A stretch of DNA of 64,000 bases, taken from assembly GCF_026230105.1 (NCBI RefSeq), contig NC_079481.1, positions 29,648,489-29,712,488 of the forward strand, in the 5' to 3' direction. Shown here in pieces: positions 1-11,659 of this stretch; positions within the stretch are counted from its first letter, which is position 1, and every line of letters begins with the position of its first letter. The notes beneath the pieces were generated by a model, which saw only the letters and a program-made list of their open reading frames with translations, searched no databases and had not been told where the DNA came from. The DNA is from Diorhabda sublineata. Its lineage: Eukaryota; Arthropoda; Insecta; Coleoptera; Chrysomelidae. The position numbers and the translations under genes are program-made.

Positions 1-1556
1 ATCTACAAAAGAGGAAAAAGATTTATCAATGTATTTATTCGCGATCCGCCCTACATAATATATGAAAATGTCGTATATATCTAGATTTGCATATTTGTAA
101 AAATTTCTCCCGGATCACTCATAACAATACGACGTAATCTTTCAATTTCAAAAATCCTCGCATATACATATATTAATATATTTATATAAATTCAAAATCC
201 CCTAATAGTATTCGACGTCACTGTTTTCTACAAGGTCGTAGTCGAAATATATTTCAGGGGGGTTTCAATATCGCTTAATCTTGAATATTGAATCAAATTT
301 CACGTAATCGTTGCGGTATTTCAGTTTTTCGACTATTTGATGTTAAAATATTGCAGAGATTTTGACGAAACGTCTTCGATAAATCATCACGAACAACTTT
401 CAGACTCTTTGTGATGATTTTAAGAACCGTATATCCGGTATTTAGCTCTGTAAATATACTGTAGTTTTATTTTGTTCGATCAAGGTTCCACGACTATTCT
501 TTCTCACTACTTTACACTAGTAACACGCTACGCCACGCCATCTCTTGTCTGCGTACAGCAACTCACACGCCACCTCACGCCACGCCATGTTATCCCGCGC
601 GGGACGATTCAAAATTATTATAGATGCGTTTTAAAAACGTGTAAATAATTAAATTGTTGTTCACGATTTTAATGGATTCAAAATTTTATTTATTTTTTTA
701 ATTATAGAATAAAATGAGCGTGGTGTTACGTGGCGTGGAGTGGCGTGTCGTCGGTTAAACAGTTAAATTCAGTAGAATTATAGTTTTGAAAATATTGAAA
801 TAATTTAATATAGTTTTTGAATAATCGGTTTTTTTATGTTACGTCACTGTGCTAAAAGGATATTTTCGTTAGTTTTATGTTTTTCTCTTTCGCCTCATTT
901 GCTTAATGCAAAGTGGCCTACTGCGTTTCTATAGATACTCAAAACTATATTTAATGTTCCGTTAAATACTCTGATGTATCCCACTTTGAAATATGTCCTA
1001 GATTTTCGATGGGAGCATTTTTCATTTTATATTTTTGTTATAGCTGCCATCGAGGGTATCAGCTTAGGCGAATTTGATGTAATACATTCCTTTTAAGCTA
1101 TAGAACGTTTTTTTTTTGGAAAAACAACAAAATTTTTTAAACAAAGCAAAAAAAGACAAAAACGCGGGTCTGAAAGAAGTCAAAGAATTTGAAATATACC
1201 GAGAAGACTAGGTGTGATAGAAATGAATGATATAGAGCAGAAACAAAAATAAAAAAATAAAAAAAACATAATTTCCTATCGAATAATCGAAGTATAACTC
1301 ATCGTATACTATGTTTCAAATCAAAAATTCCGCAAGCTCTTTGGGTTCTTGTTTAAACTATGTAATGAATAATCAACTGGTTAACAGTAATTTTGTATTA
1401 AGCTCTAGAATATCGAAAAATCGTCCGATTTCAATGAATTTTTTTTTTAATTTTTATTTTTGCGGCGGATTTACAAAAACAAATTATGGGAATAAACAAA
1501 AATGGAAACTTATATTGGTTTTAGGGCTTTAAATGTTAATGTGTTTACATTAACAT
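1..1556. other. AT-rich stretch, no gene seen
   Basis: No coding sequence with recognisable motifs, RNA gene or promoter could be supported here. The only structure noted is a pair of imperfect inverted GC-richer arms near 564-586 and 729-751. The sequence after about 1100 is rich in A and T runs and grades into the 189-bp satellite that follows. Confidence 0.6.
564..751. repeat. imperfect inverted repeat with GTGGCGTG-type arms
   Basis: The left arm (about 564-586) is built of CACGCC/CACCTC words. The right arm (about 729-751) reads GTGGCGTGGAGTGGCGTG, close to the reverse complement of the left arm. The roughly 140-bp spacer is AT-rich. The arms could form a hairpin or be the ends of a small non-autonomous element. 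No target-site duplication was identified, so the nature is uncertain. Confidence 0.4.
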
Positions 1557-4500
1557 AATCCTTCGAGTATAATCGTTGATAACTTTTTTCTAAATAATCA
1601 AATTGAGTTGTTTTATTTTTTTTCATAATCTATACAAAAAAAGGAACCAATTGAAAAAAAAATTTGTACAAAAATGTTGATTTATCATATTTTTATAATC
1701 GAAAACTTATATTGGTTTCTGTGTTTTGAATGTTCATGAAAATACACTCATTCGCGTATAATCGTTGATAACTTTTTTCTTGATAATCAAATTGAGTTTT
1801 TATATTTTTTTTCATAATCTACACGAAAAAACGAACAAATTGAAGAAAAAATTTATACAAAAATGTTGATTTATCATATTTTTATAATTGAAAACTTATA
1901 TTGAATTCTGGGTTTTAAACTTTAATAAAAATACACTCATTCGCGTATAATCGTTGATAACTTTTTTCTTGATAATCAAATTGAGTTTTTATATTTTTTT
2001 TCATAATCTACACAAAAAAACGAACAAATTGAAAAAAAAAATTATACAAAAATGTTGATTTATCATATTTTTATAATTGAAAACTTATATTGAATTCTGG
2101 GTTTTAAACTTTAATAAAAATACACTCATCCGCGTATAATCGTTGATAACTTTTTTCTTGATAATCAAATTGAGTTTTTATATTTTTTTTCATAATCTAC
2201 ACAAAAAAACGAACAAATTGAAAAAAAAAATTATACAAAAATGTTGATTTATCATATTTTTATAATTGAAAACTTATATTGAATTCTGGGTTTTAAACTT
2301 TAATAAAAATACACTCATTCGCGTATAATCGTTGATAACTTTTTTCTTGATAATCAAATTGAGTTTTTATATTTTTTTTCATAATCTACACAAAAAAACG
2401 AACAAATTGAAAAAAAAAATTATACAAAAATGTTGATTTATCATATTTTTATAATTGAAAACTTATATTGAATTCTGGGTTTTAAACTTTAATAAAAATA
2501 CACTCATTCGCGTATAATCGTTGATAACTTTTTTCTTGATAATCAAATTGAGTTTTTATATTTTTTTTCATAATCTACACAAAAAAACGAACAAATTGAA
2601 GAAAAAATTTATACAAAAATGTTGATTTATTATATTTTTATAATCGAAAACTTATATTGAATTCTGGGTTTTAAACTTTAATAAAAATACACTCATCCGC
2701 GTATAATCGTTGATAACTTTTTTCTTGATAATCAAATTGAGTTTTTATATTTTTTTTCATAATCTACACAAAAAAACGAACAAATTGAAAAAAAAAATTA
2801 TACAAAAATGTTGATTTATCATATTTTTATAATTGAAAACTTATATTGAATTCTGGGTTTTAAACTTTAATAAAAATACACTCATCCGCGTATAATCGTT
2901 GATAACTTTTTTCTTGATAATCAAATTGAGTTTTTATATTTTTTTTCATAATCTACACAAAAAAACGAACAAATTGAAAAAAAAAATTATACAAAAATGT
3001 TGATTTATCATATTTTTATAATTGAAAACTTATATTGAATTCTGGGTTTTAAACTTTAATAAAAATACACTCATCCGCGTATAATCGTTGATAACTTTTT
3101 TCTTGATAATCAAATTGAGTTTTTATATTTTTTTTCATAATCTACACAAAAAAACGAACAAATTGAAGAAAAAATTTATACAAAAATGTTGATTTATTAT
3201 ATTTTTATAATCGAAAACTTATATTGAATTCTGGGTTTTAAACTTTAATAAAAATACACTCATTCGCGTATAATCGTTGATAACTTTTTTCTTGATAATC
3301 AAATTGAGTTTTTATATTTTTTTTCATAATCTACACAAAAAAACGAACAAATTGAAAAAAAAAATTATACAAAAATGTTGATTTATCATATTTTTATAAT
3401 TGAAAACTTATATTGAATTCTGGGTTTTAAACTTTAATAAAAATACACTCATCCGCGTATAATCGTTGATAACTTTTTTCTTGATAATCAAATTGAGTTT
3501 TTATATTTTTTTTCATAATCTACACAAAAAAACGAACAAATTGAAAAAAAAAATTATACAAAAATGTTGATTTATCATATTTTTATAATTGAAAACTTAT
3601 ATTGAATTCTGGGTTTTAAACTTTAATAAAAATACACTCATTCGCGTATAATCGTTGATAACTTTTTTCTTGATAATCAAATTGAGTTTTTATATTTTTT
3701 TTCATAATCTACACAAAAAAACGAACAAATTGAAAAAAAAAATTATACAAAAATGTTGATTTATCATATTTTTATAATTGAAAACTTATATTGAATTCTG
3801 GGTTTTAAACTTTAATAAAAATACACTCATTCGCGTATAATCGTTGATAACTTTTTTCTTGATAATCAAATTGAGTTTTTATATTTTTTTTCATAATCTA
3901 CACAAAAAAACGAACAAATTGAAAAAAAAAATTATACAAAAATGTTGATTTATCATATTTTTATAATTGAAAACTTATATTGAATTCTGGGTTTTAAACT
4001 TTAATAAAAATACACTCATCCGCGTATAATCGTTGATAACTTTTTTCTTGATAATCAAATTGAGTTTTTATATTTTTTTTCATAATCTACACAAAAAAAC
4101 GAACAAATTGAAAAAAAAAATTATACAAAAATGTTGATTTATCATATTTTTATAATTGAAAACTTATATTGAATTCTGGGTTTTAAACTTTAATAAAAAT
4201 ACACTCATTCGCGTATAATCGTTGATAACTTTTTTCTTGATAATCAAATTGAGTTTTTATATTTTTTTTCATAATCTACACAAAAAAACGAACAAATTGA
4301 AAAAAAAATTATACAAAAATGTTGATTTATCATATTTTTATAATTGAAAACTTATATTGAATTCTGGGTTTTAAACTTTAATAAAAATACACTCATCCGC
4401 GTATAATCGTTGATAACTTTTTTCTTGATAATCAAATTGAGTTTTTATATTTTTTTTCATAATCTACACAAAAAAACGAACAAATTGAAGAAAAAATTTA

Positions 4501-4720
4501 TACAAAAATGTTGATTTATTATATTTTTATAATCGAAAACTTATATTGAATTCTGGGTTTTAAACTTTAATAAAAATACACTCATCCGCGTATAATCGTT
4601 GATAACTTTTTTCTTGATAATCAAATTGAGTTTTTATATTTTTTTTCATAATCTACACAAAAAAACGAACAAATTGAAGAAAAAATTTATTCAAAAATGT
4701 TAATTTATCATATTTTTATG
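1557..4720. repeat. 189-bp tandem satellite array, about 16-17 copies
   Basis: The anchor word CGCGTATAATCGTTGATAAC recurs at 1753, 1942, 2131 and 2320 and onward, giving a constant 189-bp period. The first copy (from about 1560) and the last (after about 4690) are diverged edge copies, while the interior is nearly identical between copies. Variation is confined to a few sites, such as TTCGCG versus TCCGCG before the anchor and the form of the A-run that follows CAAATTGAA. The unit is strongly AT-rich with one GC-rich word per copy and has no open frame. The period is near nucleosome-repeat length, as in many insect satellites; any chromatin role is inference. Confidence 0.93.
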
Positions 4721-4944
4721 ATGGAAAATAATAAAAATTTCTCTTAAAATTGACCTTTTCTCACATATAATCGTTTGTACCTTTTTTATTGAGTAATTAT
4801 TGAAGTTATATAGAAAAAAAACATTTTTAAAATCACATATTTTAATCGAGTGTACAATATTAAAAGTTAATTTTAGAAAAATTTAAAATTTTCACGATTA
4901 AAAAATGATATCTAACTAGGGTTTATTGTTACAGATAAAAAATT

Positions 4945-5636
4945 AATAAACAAACATTTTTCAATTTATTTTTTTTAAATGTTAGTTTTTTGTGTAGATT
5001 AACAAAAAAAGTTACAAACTGCGTTTGTTTTTTTTTGTAAAAAAGTTATGAACGATTATATGCAAAAAAGTGCATTTACGATGACATTTAAAGTCAAAAA
5101 ACTATATGAAATCTCCAGGGGGGATATTTTCCATATATTATCTCATAACCCCGTTGTAAAAACGAACATTTTAAAAAAAAATTCATCGAAATCGGATGAT
5201 TTTTCGACTTTCTAGAGCCAAAAAACGAGGGGACCTCGAAAGTATAAAATTCTGCGGTTTGGCATGACGAGAATTCTTTCGACAGTCTCTAAATAAATAA
5301 AAAAAATGAGTAAACAAACATTTTTCAATTTTTGTTTCCTCAAAATGATCGTTTTTTTGTGTAGATTAACAAAAAAAGTTACAAACTGCGTTTGTTTTTT
5401 TTTGTAAAAAAGTTATGAACGATTATATGCAAAAAAGTGCATTTACGATGACATTTAAAGTCAAAAAACTATATGAAATCTCCAGGGGGGATATTTTCCA
5501 TATTTTATCTCATAACCCCGTTGTAAAAACGAACATTTAAAAAAAAAATTCATCGAAATCGGATGATTTTTCGATTTTCTAGAGCCAAAAAACGAAGGGA
5601 CCTCGAAAGTATAAAAATTATCGGTAATTATCCAAA
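4945..5636. repeat. two tandem copies of a 367-bp repeat
   Basis: A block containing GTGTAGATTAACAAAAAAAG starts its anchor at 4992 and again at 5359, an offset of 367 bp. Both copies end near a shared TCGAAAGTATAAAA word. The copies are almost identical through the central part (CTCCAGGGGGGATATTTTCC, ATCGAAATCGGATG). They lie directly beside the inverted-repeat telomere element, so they may belong to the same insertion. No coding potential was seen. Confidence 0.85.
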
Positions 5637-6274
5637 TTAGGTTACACCCCTCCGATTTCGTTGAAATTTTAGTATGTTATAGAGAAAATTATGCTGAAAA
5701 ATTTGATATATAAATATGTAGGGCGCGGAAATCATCCCTTCACGTAGTTTTTCAACTTTGAAGCTCCAGAAAAAGAAAAATAATTTGTACATAATAGTTT
5801 AGCTTCGCATGTCTAACCTAACCTAACCTAACCTAACCTAACCTAACCTAACCTAACCTAACCTAACCTAACCTAACCTAACCTAACCTAACCTAACCTA
5901 ACCTAACCTAACCTAACCTAACCTAACCTAACCTAACCTAACCTAACCTAACCTAACCTAACCTAACCTAACCTAACCTAACCTAACCTAACCACTAATT
6001 TTAACTAAGAATATTGATAGAATATCAATTAATAAACAGCAATACACAAAAATTCATGGAATTTTATCTTTTTCATGGTTAAATACGTATAAAAAAAACA
6101 AATATTGATAGATTTTCCAACGATAGTCGTATGTAAACAAACTGGAACTTTAAAGTTGAAAAACTAAGTGAAGGGACGATTTCCGCACCCTACATATTTA
6201 TATATCAAATTTTTCATCACAATTTTCTCTATAACATACTAAAATTTCAACGAAATCGGAGGGGTGTAACCTAA
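5637..6274. repeat. 638-bp inverted-repeat (foldback) element around telomeric repeats
   Basis: The left arm 5637-5769 is matched in reverse complement by 6142-6274 over about 133 bp, with only scattered mismatches. The outer ends are TTAGGTTACACCCC and its complement. The interior (5770-6141) holds a pure CCTAA array and about 150 bp of AT-rich sequence. The right arm abuts an additional CCTAA copy. The geometry is that of a foldback or MITE-like element, or of a palindrome formed by telomere or repeat rearrangement. AAAAATTATC occurs near both outer ends but not symmetrically, so a target-site duplication is not established. Confidence 0.85.
5813..5993 (+). repeat. interstitial telomeric array (CCTAA)n, about 36 units
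   Basis: An uninterrupted run of the pentamer CCTAA spans 181 bp, so the minus strand reads TTAGG, the canonical arthropod telomere repeat. No variant unit was seen, implying recent origin or active homogenisation. The array is interstitial and flanked by the long inverted repeats of the surrounding element, with ordinary repeats on both sides. It could have been captured at double-strand-break repair, inserted by telomerase, or be carried as cargo of the flanking foldback element. Confidence 0.97.
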
Positions 6275-6583
6275 CCTAAAAATTATCAATTTTTTTTCGT
6301 TTCCAGACAGATCTAAAGTTTGATAAAAACCGAAGTAGATAGAATATAGTTAATAGCTTATCTAAAATACATTGAATTTAGAAAAAGGTTTATTTAGATA
6401 AAACCAAATTAAAATGACATTAATCGAAATTTATTAATTCGCGATTTTCTTCGTTATTACCGAAGTACGTACACATCAATTTACTCTAACGCGATCATTT
6501 AAATCGAAACGATGATATTTTTATTATCTTTGACAAAGATTTATACGACCGACATCAAAATGCAAAATTAATAATACTAGACT

Positions 6584-6615
<32 letters not shown>
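6584..6615. repeat. (CCG)n microsatellite
   Basis: About ten uninterrupted CCG/GCC triplets form a sharply GC-rich island in AT-rich sequence. A similar imperfect tract occurs at 32866-32903. Confidence 0.9.
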
Positions 6616-6616
<1 letters not shown>

Positions 6617-7013
6617 TCGCCGAAGTCTTATTTTTGTATTAAATTCTTAATAATAAAAAATAACCTATCATTATAAAATCGAGCTGATACGTTTTCCCCA
6701 TCTCAGTTCTAAACGAGACGAAAGAAAAAGAAAATAAGCTAAAAAGAGACGAAGAATCGGGGGTGAGATCGACGCTAAAAAATATTTACGGTTCTTAATC
6801 CGTATTCGATAATCAAAGATACCGCATAATATCCAAACCAAAAAAAAAACGTTCATAATTATATTTGACAATTACCTAAGTCGCATTTTTCCAAACAAAA
6901 ATATTTCGAGCTGGAATACCAGGTCTGAACTTTGCCAAAAATGGTAGAACAGAAAAATATTTTCCTCAATTCGAAACCAAACATTGGTTTGTATAAACGA
7001 GGTTACATTCGAA

Positions 7014-7440
7014 TGATCCCCTTCAATATACTTCCCTACCCTCGTCACACCCCTTTCTGAACGTTTTTTCCATCGATCTAAGCAGTGCTGGAAGTCTTCT
7101 TTGGTGAGGGTCTTCAGAAGCTCCGTTTTACCGCTTCCATCGACTCGAATCGGGTCCCTTTCGAAGCAGATCTTTTTCTAACCTTTCAAGGAAATCTGAG
7201 GAGACCAGTTGACGCTAGAGCTTTTGGTCATCGGCGTTTATAACCTCGACAATCATCCGGATGGTCGTTTGGTTGATTTTGATCACTGTTTCTGGAATTG
7301 AAACGGTTACAAGGGGACCTGGGCGTTGGTTATCTTCAAGCCATCACTAAAGCGCTTACACCACTTAAAAAACACGCGCAAGGAATAGAGAATTGTCCCC
7401 ATAGTCCTCTTGCAACAAATTATATCGCCTAGTCGGAGAT
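7014..7440 (-). pseudogene. internally deleted mariner-type transposase relic
   Basis: Read on the minus strand, broken frames give mariner-like pieces in order. First comes VFFKWCKRFSDG (end of the N-terminal helix-turn-helix region). Next is VTVSIPETVIKINQTTIRM (start of the second DNA-binding half). Then follow FESMEAVKRSF and, after a frameshift, LKTLTKEDFQHCLDRWKKR, then GKYIEGD, which is the typical C-terminal end of mariner transposases. The whole catalytic centre is missing and several stops and frameshifts are present, so it is a dead, MITE-like deletion derivative. Related sequence forms the 516-bp tandem repeat at 21054-22460. Confidence 0.75.
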
Positions 7441-7828
7441 TTTTCTCAATTTAACGAGAAATTTGAAATTGAAACGTTGTAGTGACGTAAAAGTGTTTTG
7501 GGACAAGATATCTAGATACCTAGTGCACTACTCGTCTACGGCACCCTCTAGGAGCGGTGTGTCGTTATTTAATAGACAGACCTCGTAGAAGAATACCTTA
7601 ACTGTGTAAATAATGAGAAAAAATTGGTCCAGAAGTTGTATTTCTTTTAGTAAGCTAAATAATGAAGAAACCGTCGTACAGACATATACGTAACTGTAGT
7701 TTAAACAAAAGTTTTTCCCACGAGTGTGAAGAAAGTTTCCAAACGCGGTTCGTTTTTAAATCTTTTTAAAACCATCGATTTGGTTTTTTCCAACGTAGCT
7801 TTGGTTAAAATTAAGAAAGGAGGCGCCC

Positions 7829-7948
7829 ACTGGGAAAACACCAAGAGCAAGATGGAATGACCAAGAGGATGAAGATGTAAAGAGACTTGGTGGAAAAGCA
7901 GACCTGGCTGAGGATAAAAAATTATGGAAGCAACTTCAGAGACAATGA
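7829..7948 (+). pseudogene. LINE ORF2 C-terminal tail fragment
   Basis: A 39-codon open stretch ending in TGA reads TGKTPRARWNDQEDEDVKRL and continues with a W-K-x-L-x-R-Q end. A basic GRPRxRW-type segment followed by an acidic helix and a final tryptophan is typical of the extreme C-terminus of non-LTR retrotransposon polyproteins. No reverse transcriptase lies upstream, so this is a 5'-truncated relic. Confidence 0.55.
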
Positions 7949-9110
7949 AAACTACAAATTTGCTATACGTAGATTTTTGTTAGACTTAAAGAAATTTAAA
8001 AATTGTCATAGAAAAACTTGAATATTTCACAAATAAGGAATTTGCTGTGTTTCCTAAGCCAGATTTTTACCAAGTGGATAAGGAAATTGCTGAACGTAGT
8101 TTTTCCTAAAGCAAAGTACTCCGAAATTGTCATATAACATGGAGAATATACAGTTTAGCAGGTTTTTCCAATACAAAAAACAGGAATATTTCGGGACGCG
8201 TTACCTCTGTCGATAAATATAAAGATGAAGATCCTCCGGGATAAAAAAAGGAACCTACCGCGGAACAAACTGAAACTATGGCTAATCTATTACCCTCAAA
8301 CCAAAGCTTATTATTCGGTCGTTATAAATGAGATGTAATTTATATTCTATTTTAATAATGCTACACAGCCATTTGGCATTACTTTGTGTTGTGAAAAAAA
8401 AAAAATCTTATAAAGGGCCCCGAAAGCAAATTTGCATCCTCGTAAAATGGACGTTTAAGGACGAATCGTCGTTTCGATAATAAACGATAATTTTTTTGAA
8501 AAATTTATATTCGAAGATTTAAGCGGTTTCTATTAATATACAGGAAACGTTGAAAATGATCTAAACGACACCGTTTAGATTTTTCTATAAAAAACAAAAC
8601 GTGAAATTAATCGTGGTCCACTTTTTTCCAAAGAGTTTCTATTGACAATATTGAAAATAGGAAACTTATTGAACGGACTATTTATAAGGAGAGAAAAGAG
8701 ACGAAGGCGGAGAAAATTTTTAATCATGCCCCCATGCCCTTACCCTAAAAAATGTCTCATCTTCCGATCTAATCGCGCGATTTCAATTATTTATAGGTGT
8801 TTCGCAACCCTACTGGAAAATGAAAAATAAACGGGCGTTTTTAATTTTTATTTCCCCTGTTACCATGATAAGGTTAGCGAGAGTCTCTACTGGATTGATG
8901 ACTCTTTGTCTTGAGAAAATGAACATTTATATAACCTTAAAATTATTACCGTCTAATAACACGATACACGTTAAATAACGAAAAAAAAAAAAGAAAATTA
9001 CTAATTAGACGTATTTTTCTAAATGATTTTTCATCCTTCGAATAGCTGTGTCATCATTCATAAATTTCGGGAATACGGGACACATAAACAGACAACCTCA
9101 ATAATAACAA
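7949..9110. other. no gene seen
   Basis: Intergenic-like sequence of mixed composition. Short open frames occur (for example 8642-8830 with a basic ERREKRRRRRK-like run) but show no family motif, splice context or conservation within the window. Confidence 0.5.
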
Positions 9111-9181
9111 AAGACATCTTGATCAAAAATCGTATTCATTTTATCGAAATTATCACAAAATAGTGGACTGACAATATACAA

Positions 9182-10072
9182 ATGTTTTTTTTATTGTTTT
9201 TTTTTTGTTGTTTTTCGTTGTTTCTCTGTTTTTTGTTGTTTATTTTTGTTTTTTGTTGTTTCTTTTTGTCTTTTGTTATTTCTCTTTGTTTTTTGTTATT
9301 CTTTTTTTGTAGTTTTTTGTTATTTCCCTTTGTTTTTTGCTGTTTCTTTTTGTTTTTTGTTATTTCTCTTTGATTTTATTTTGTTTTTTGTTGTTCTTTT
9401 TCTGCAGTTTTTTGTTATTTCCCTTTGTTTTTATTTTGTTTTTTGATGTTTCTTTTCCTTTTTATTGTTTCTTTTTGTTTTTTGTTATTTCTCTTTGTTT
9501 CTTGCTTTTCTTTTTTATTTTTTATTGTTCTTTTTTGTTTTTTGTTATTTCCCTTTGTTTTTATATTGTTTGTTTTTTTTGTAGTTTTTTGTTATTTCTC
9601 TTTGTTTTTTGCTGTTTCTTTTTGTTTTCTGTTGTTCTTTTTTGTTTTTCGTAGTTTTTTGTTATTTCTCTTTGTTTTTTGCTGTTTCTTTTTGTTTTCT
9701 GTTGTTCTTTTTTGTTTTTCGTAGTTTTTTGTTATTTCTCTTTGTTTTTTGCTGTTTCTTTTTGTTTTTTATTGTTTCTTTTTGTTTTTTGTTATTTCTC
9801 TTTGTTTTTTGCAGTTTCTCTTTGTTTTTTGCTGTTTCTCTTTGTTTTTTGATGTTTCTTTTTGTTTTCTGTTGTTCTTTTTTGTTTTTCGTAGTTTTTT
9901 GTTATTTCTCTTTGTTTTTTGCTGTTTCTTTTTCTTTTTTATTGTTTCTTTTTGTTTTTTGTTATTTCTCTTTGTTTTTTGCTTTTCTTTTTTGTTTTTT
10001 ATTGTTCTTTTTTGTTTTTTGTTATTTCCCTTTGTTTTTATATTGTTTGTTTTTTTTGTAGTTTTTTGTTAT
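9182..10072 (+). repeat. T-rich low-complexity tract (TTTGTTTTTTGTTATTTCTC-type)
   Basis: Nearly 900 bp are made of T runs punctuated by G and C in a loose ~20-bp word such as TTTGTTTTTTGCTGTTTCTT. Purines on this strand are almost only single G residues plus occasional A. Several frames stay open by chance and translate into Phe/Leu/Val-rich strings that mimic membrane proteins; I treat these as artefacts. Confidence 0.9.
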
Positions 10073-10162
10073 TTCTTTAGTTTTAGGGAAAGAAAAATAA
10101 GTTCCATCTTCATCAAAAATCGTATTCATTATAATCAAAATTATCACAAAATAGTGGACTAA

Positions 10163-10424
10163 TGTTTTTTTATTGCTTTTTTGTTGTTTTTTATTGTTTC
10201 TCTTTGTTTTTTGATTTTTGGTGTTTTTTGTTGTTTCTTTTTGGTGTATTTTTGTCGTTTCTTTTTGATTTTTAGTGTTTTTTGTTGTTTCTTTTTGTTT
10301 TTTTTTTATTTTTTGTTGTGGTATTTTGTTGTTTCTTTTTAATTTTTTTGTTTTTTGGTATTTTTTTGTTATTTCCCTTTGTTTTTATTTTGTTTTTGTC
10401 GTTTCTTTTTTACTTTTTGTATCG
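10163..10424 (+). repeat. second T-rich low-complexity tract
   Basis: Same composition as the preceding tract but more degenerate, with GTTTCTTTTTG-like words. It begins after the second copy of the ~60-bp repeat. Confidence 0.85.
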
Positions 10425-10930
10425 ACCACGTCGATAGGATCAAGAAATATTTATGGAATAAACAAGCAAAGGACGAAAAACCAATTTCGAACCAAATCTT
10501 CGGCGGAACTCCTTAGATATGGCACGAAAACTGGACTTCTTAAAATGCTGGTTTTAAGTAGTTTTAAGGAAAGAAAAATAAGAAGTAGCATTTTAGCATC
10601 AAAAATCTTATTCATTAAATCAAACTTATTCCAAAATGATGGATGGATAATTATACAAATGATTCATGTTTATCATATTAAACATATTCAAATTCTCGGT
10701 GATATTTTGTATTAAATTAGCATTAAATCTATCGCTTGAAAAAAACCAATAAATCATCCTAATACCAATTGGAAAACTGAGTAACACGATCCCGTCATCA
10801 TTTTTTATTCCATGTTAATAAAACATTTCATTCTATTTACTGAATAATTTATTACATTGTAATCGCTTCGATGTTATGGGGTAATTGATCGAATCATTCG
10901 GAAATATAAATGGTTTTTTATTTCGATACT

Positions 10931-10936
<6 letters not shown>

Positions 10937-10987
<51 letters not shown>
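10937..10987. repeat. (TA)n microsatellite
   Basis: About 25 uninterrupted TA dinucleotides. Shorter TA tracts occur near 13787-13804, 23789-23816, 32329-32352 and 42567-42591. Confidence 0.95.
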
Positions 10988-10989
<2 letters not shown>

Positions 10990-11061
10990 CACGACAATAA
11001 ATTGAAACATTCATATTACAGGGTGATCCTACTTTACAAACTTTCCAGGTTTAGAGGTATC

Positions 11062-11440
11062 ACCAAGTTTTCCTTTTTTGTTTGCTTTTTTCTTGTTTTC
11101 TTTCTGGTTTTTTTTGTTTTTTCTTGTTTTTTCTTGTTTTTTCTTGTTTTCTTTCTTGTTTTTTTTTGTTTTTTCTCGTTTTTTCTCGTTTTTTCTTGTT
11201 TTTTCTCGTTTTTTCTTGTTTTTCTCGTTTTTTTCTTGTTTTTTCTTGTTTTTTCTTGTTTTTTCTTGTTTTTTCTTGTTTTTTCTTGTTTTTTCTTGTT
11301 TTTTCTTGTTTTTTTTTGTTTTTTCTTGTTTGTTTTTTATTTGTTATTTTGTTTGTTTTTCCTTTTTTCGTTTATTTTTGTCGTTTGTTTTTGTTAAATT
11401 GTGTATTTTTGTTTGTTTTCATTTTTTTTATTATTTAATA
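11062..11440 (+). repeat. (GTTTTTTCTT)n decamer tract
   Basis: A third pyrimidine-rich tract, here dominated by the decamer GTTTTTTCTT with C variants (TTTTTTCTCG). The more regular 10-bp period distinguishes it from the tracts at 9.2-10.4 kb. Overlapping Phe-rich open frames are compositional artefacts. Confidence 0.9.
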
Positions 11441-11496
11441 ATTGGTGGGAGGTCAAAAGAGCTCAATTCTCAATTTGTCTCAAATATTTCGATATA

Positions 11497-11651
11497 TTAC
11501 TTTCTAGTTTAACTACATCTTTTGACTTTCCGTATATATTCTAAATGATTCGAATATAAACATTGCTGAAGTCAGATTTTGCCAGTATATCGAACGACGT
11601 TTTCAACGGTACCGTGTCGTAAGCTTTTTCGAGATCGACAAATACGAGGTA
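11497..11651 (-). pseudogene. non-LTR retrotransposon reverse transcriptase fragment
   Basis: On the minus strand the sequence reads YLVFVDLEKAYDTVP, the RT block holding the first catalytic aspartate (VDLxKAYD). It continues as LKTSFDILAKSDFSNVYIRI, an in-frame stop, then NIYGKSKDVV. The spacing matches RTE/CR1/Jockey-like reverse transcriptases, where this block is followed by a YIRxIxDMY-like segment. Only about 50 codons survive. The polymerase YxDD box and the endonuclease are absent, so it is a truncated dead copy. Confidence 0.75.
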
Positions 11652-11659
11652 AGTAACTA

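Larger units (their letters stand above)
9121..10655 (+). repeat. dispersed ~60-bp repeat, three copies bracketing T-rich tracts
   Basis: A motif around ATCAAAAATCGTATTCATT followed by an AAATTATCACAAAATAGTGG-like tail occurs at about 9121-9176, 10110-10162 and, more diverged, 10596-10645. The second and third copies share an upstream GAAAGAAAAATAAG word. Each of the first two copies is followed by ATGTTTTTTT and a T-rich tract, so the motif and the T-rich sequence appear to have been duplicated as one unit. Confidence 0.65.

Noticed and set aside
9182..10162. Several overlapping 60-150 codon frames rich in Phe, Leu and Val that look like membrane proteins
   Set aside because: They come from T-rich simple sequence, overlap one another in different frames and have no start context, homology or codon bias.
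10885..11512. Frames of 118-170 codons with Tyr-Ile and Phe-Leu repeats
   Set aside because: They translate the TA microsatellite and the GTTTTTTCTT decamer tract; composition explains them fully.
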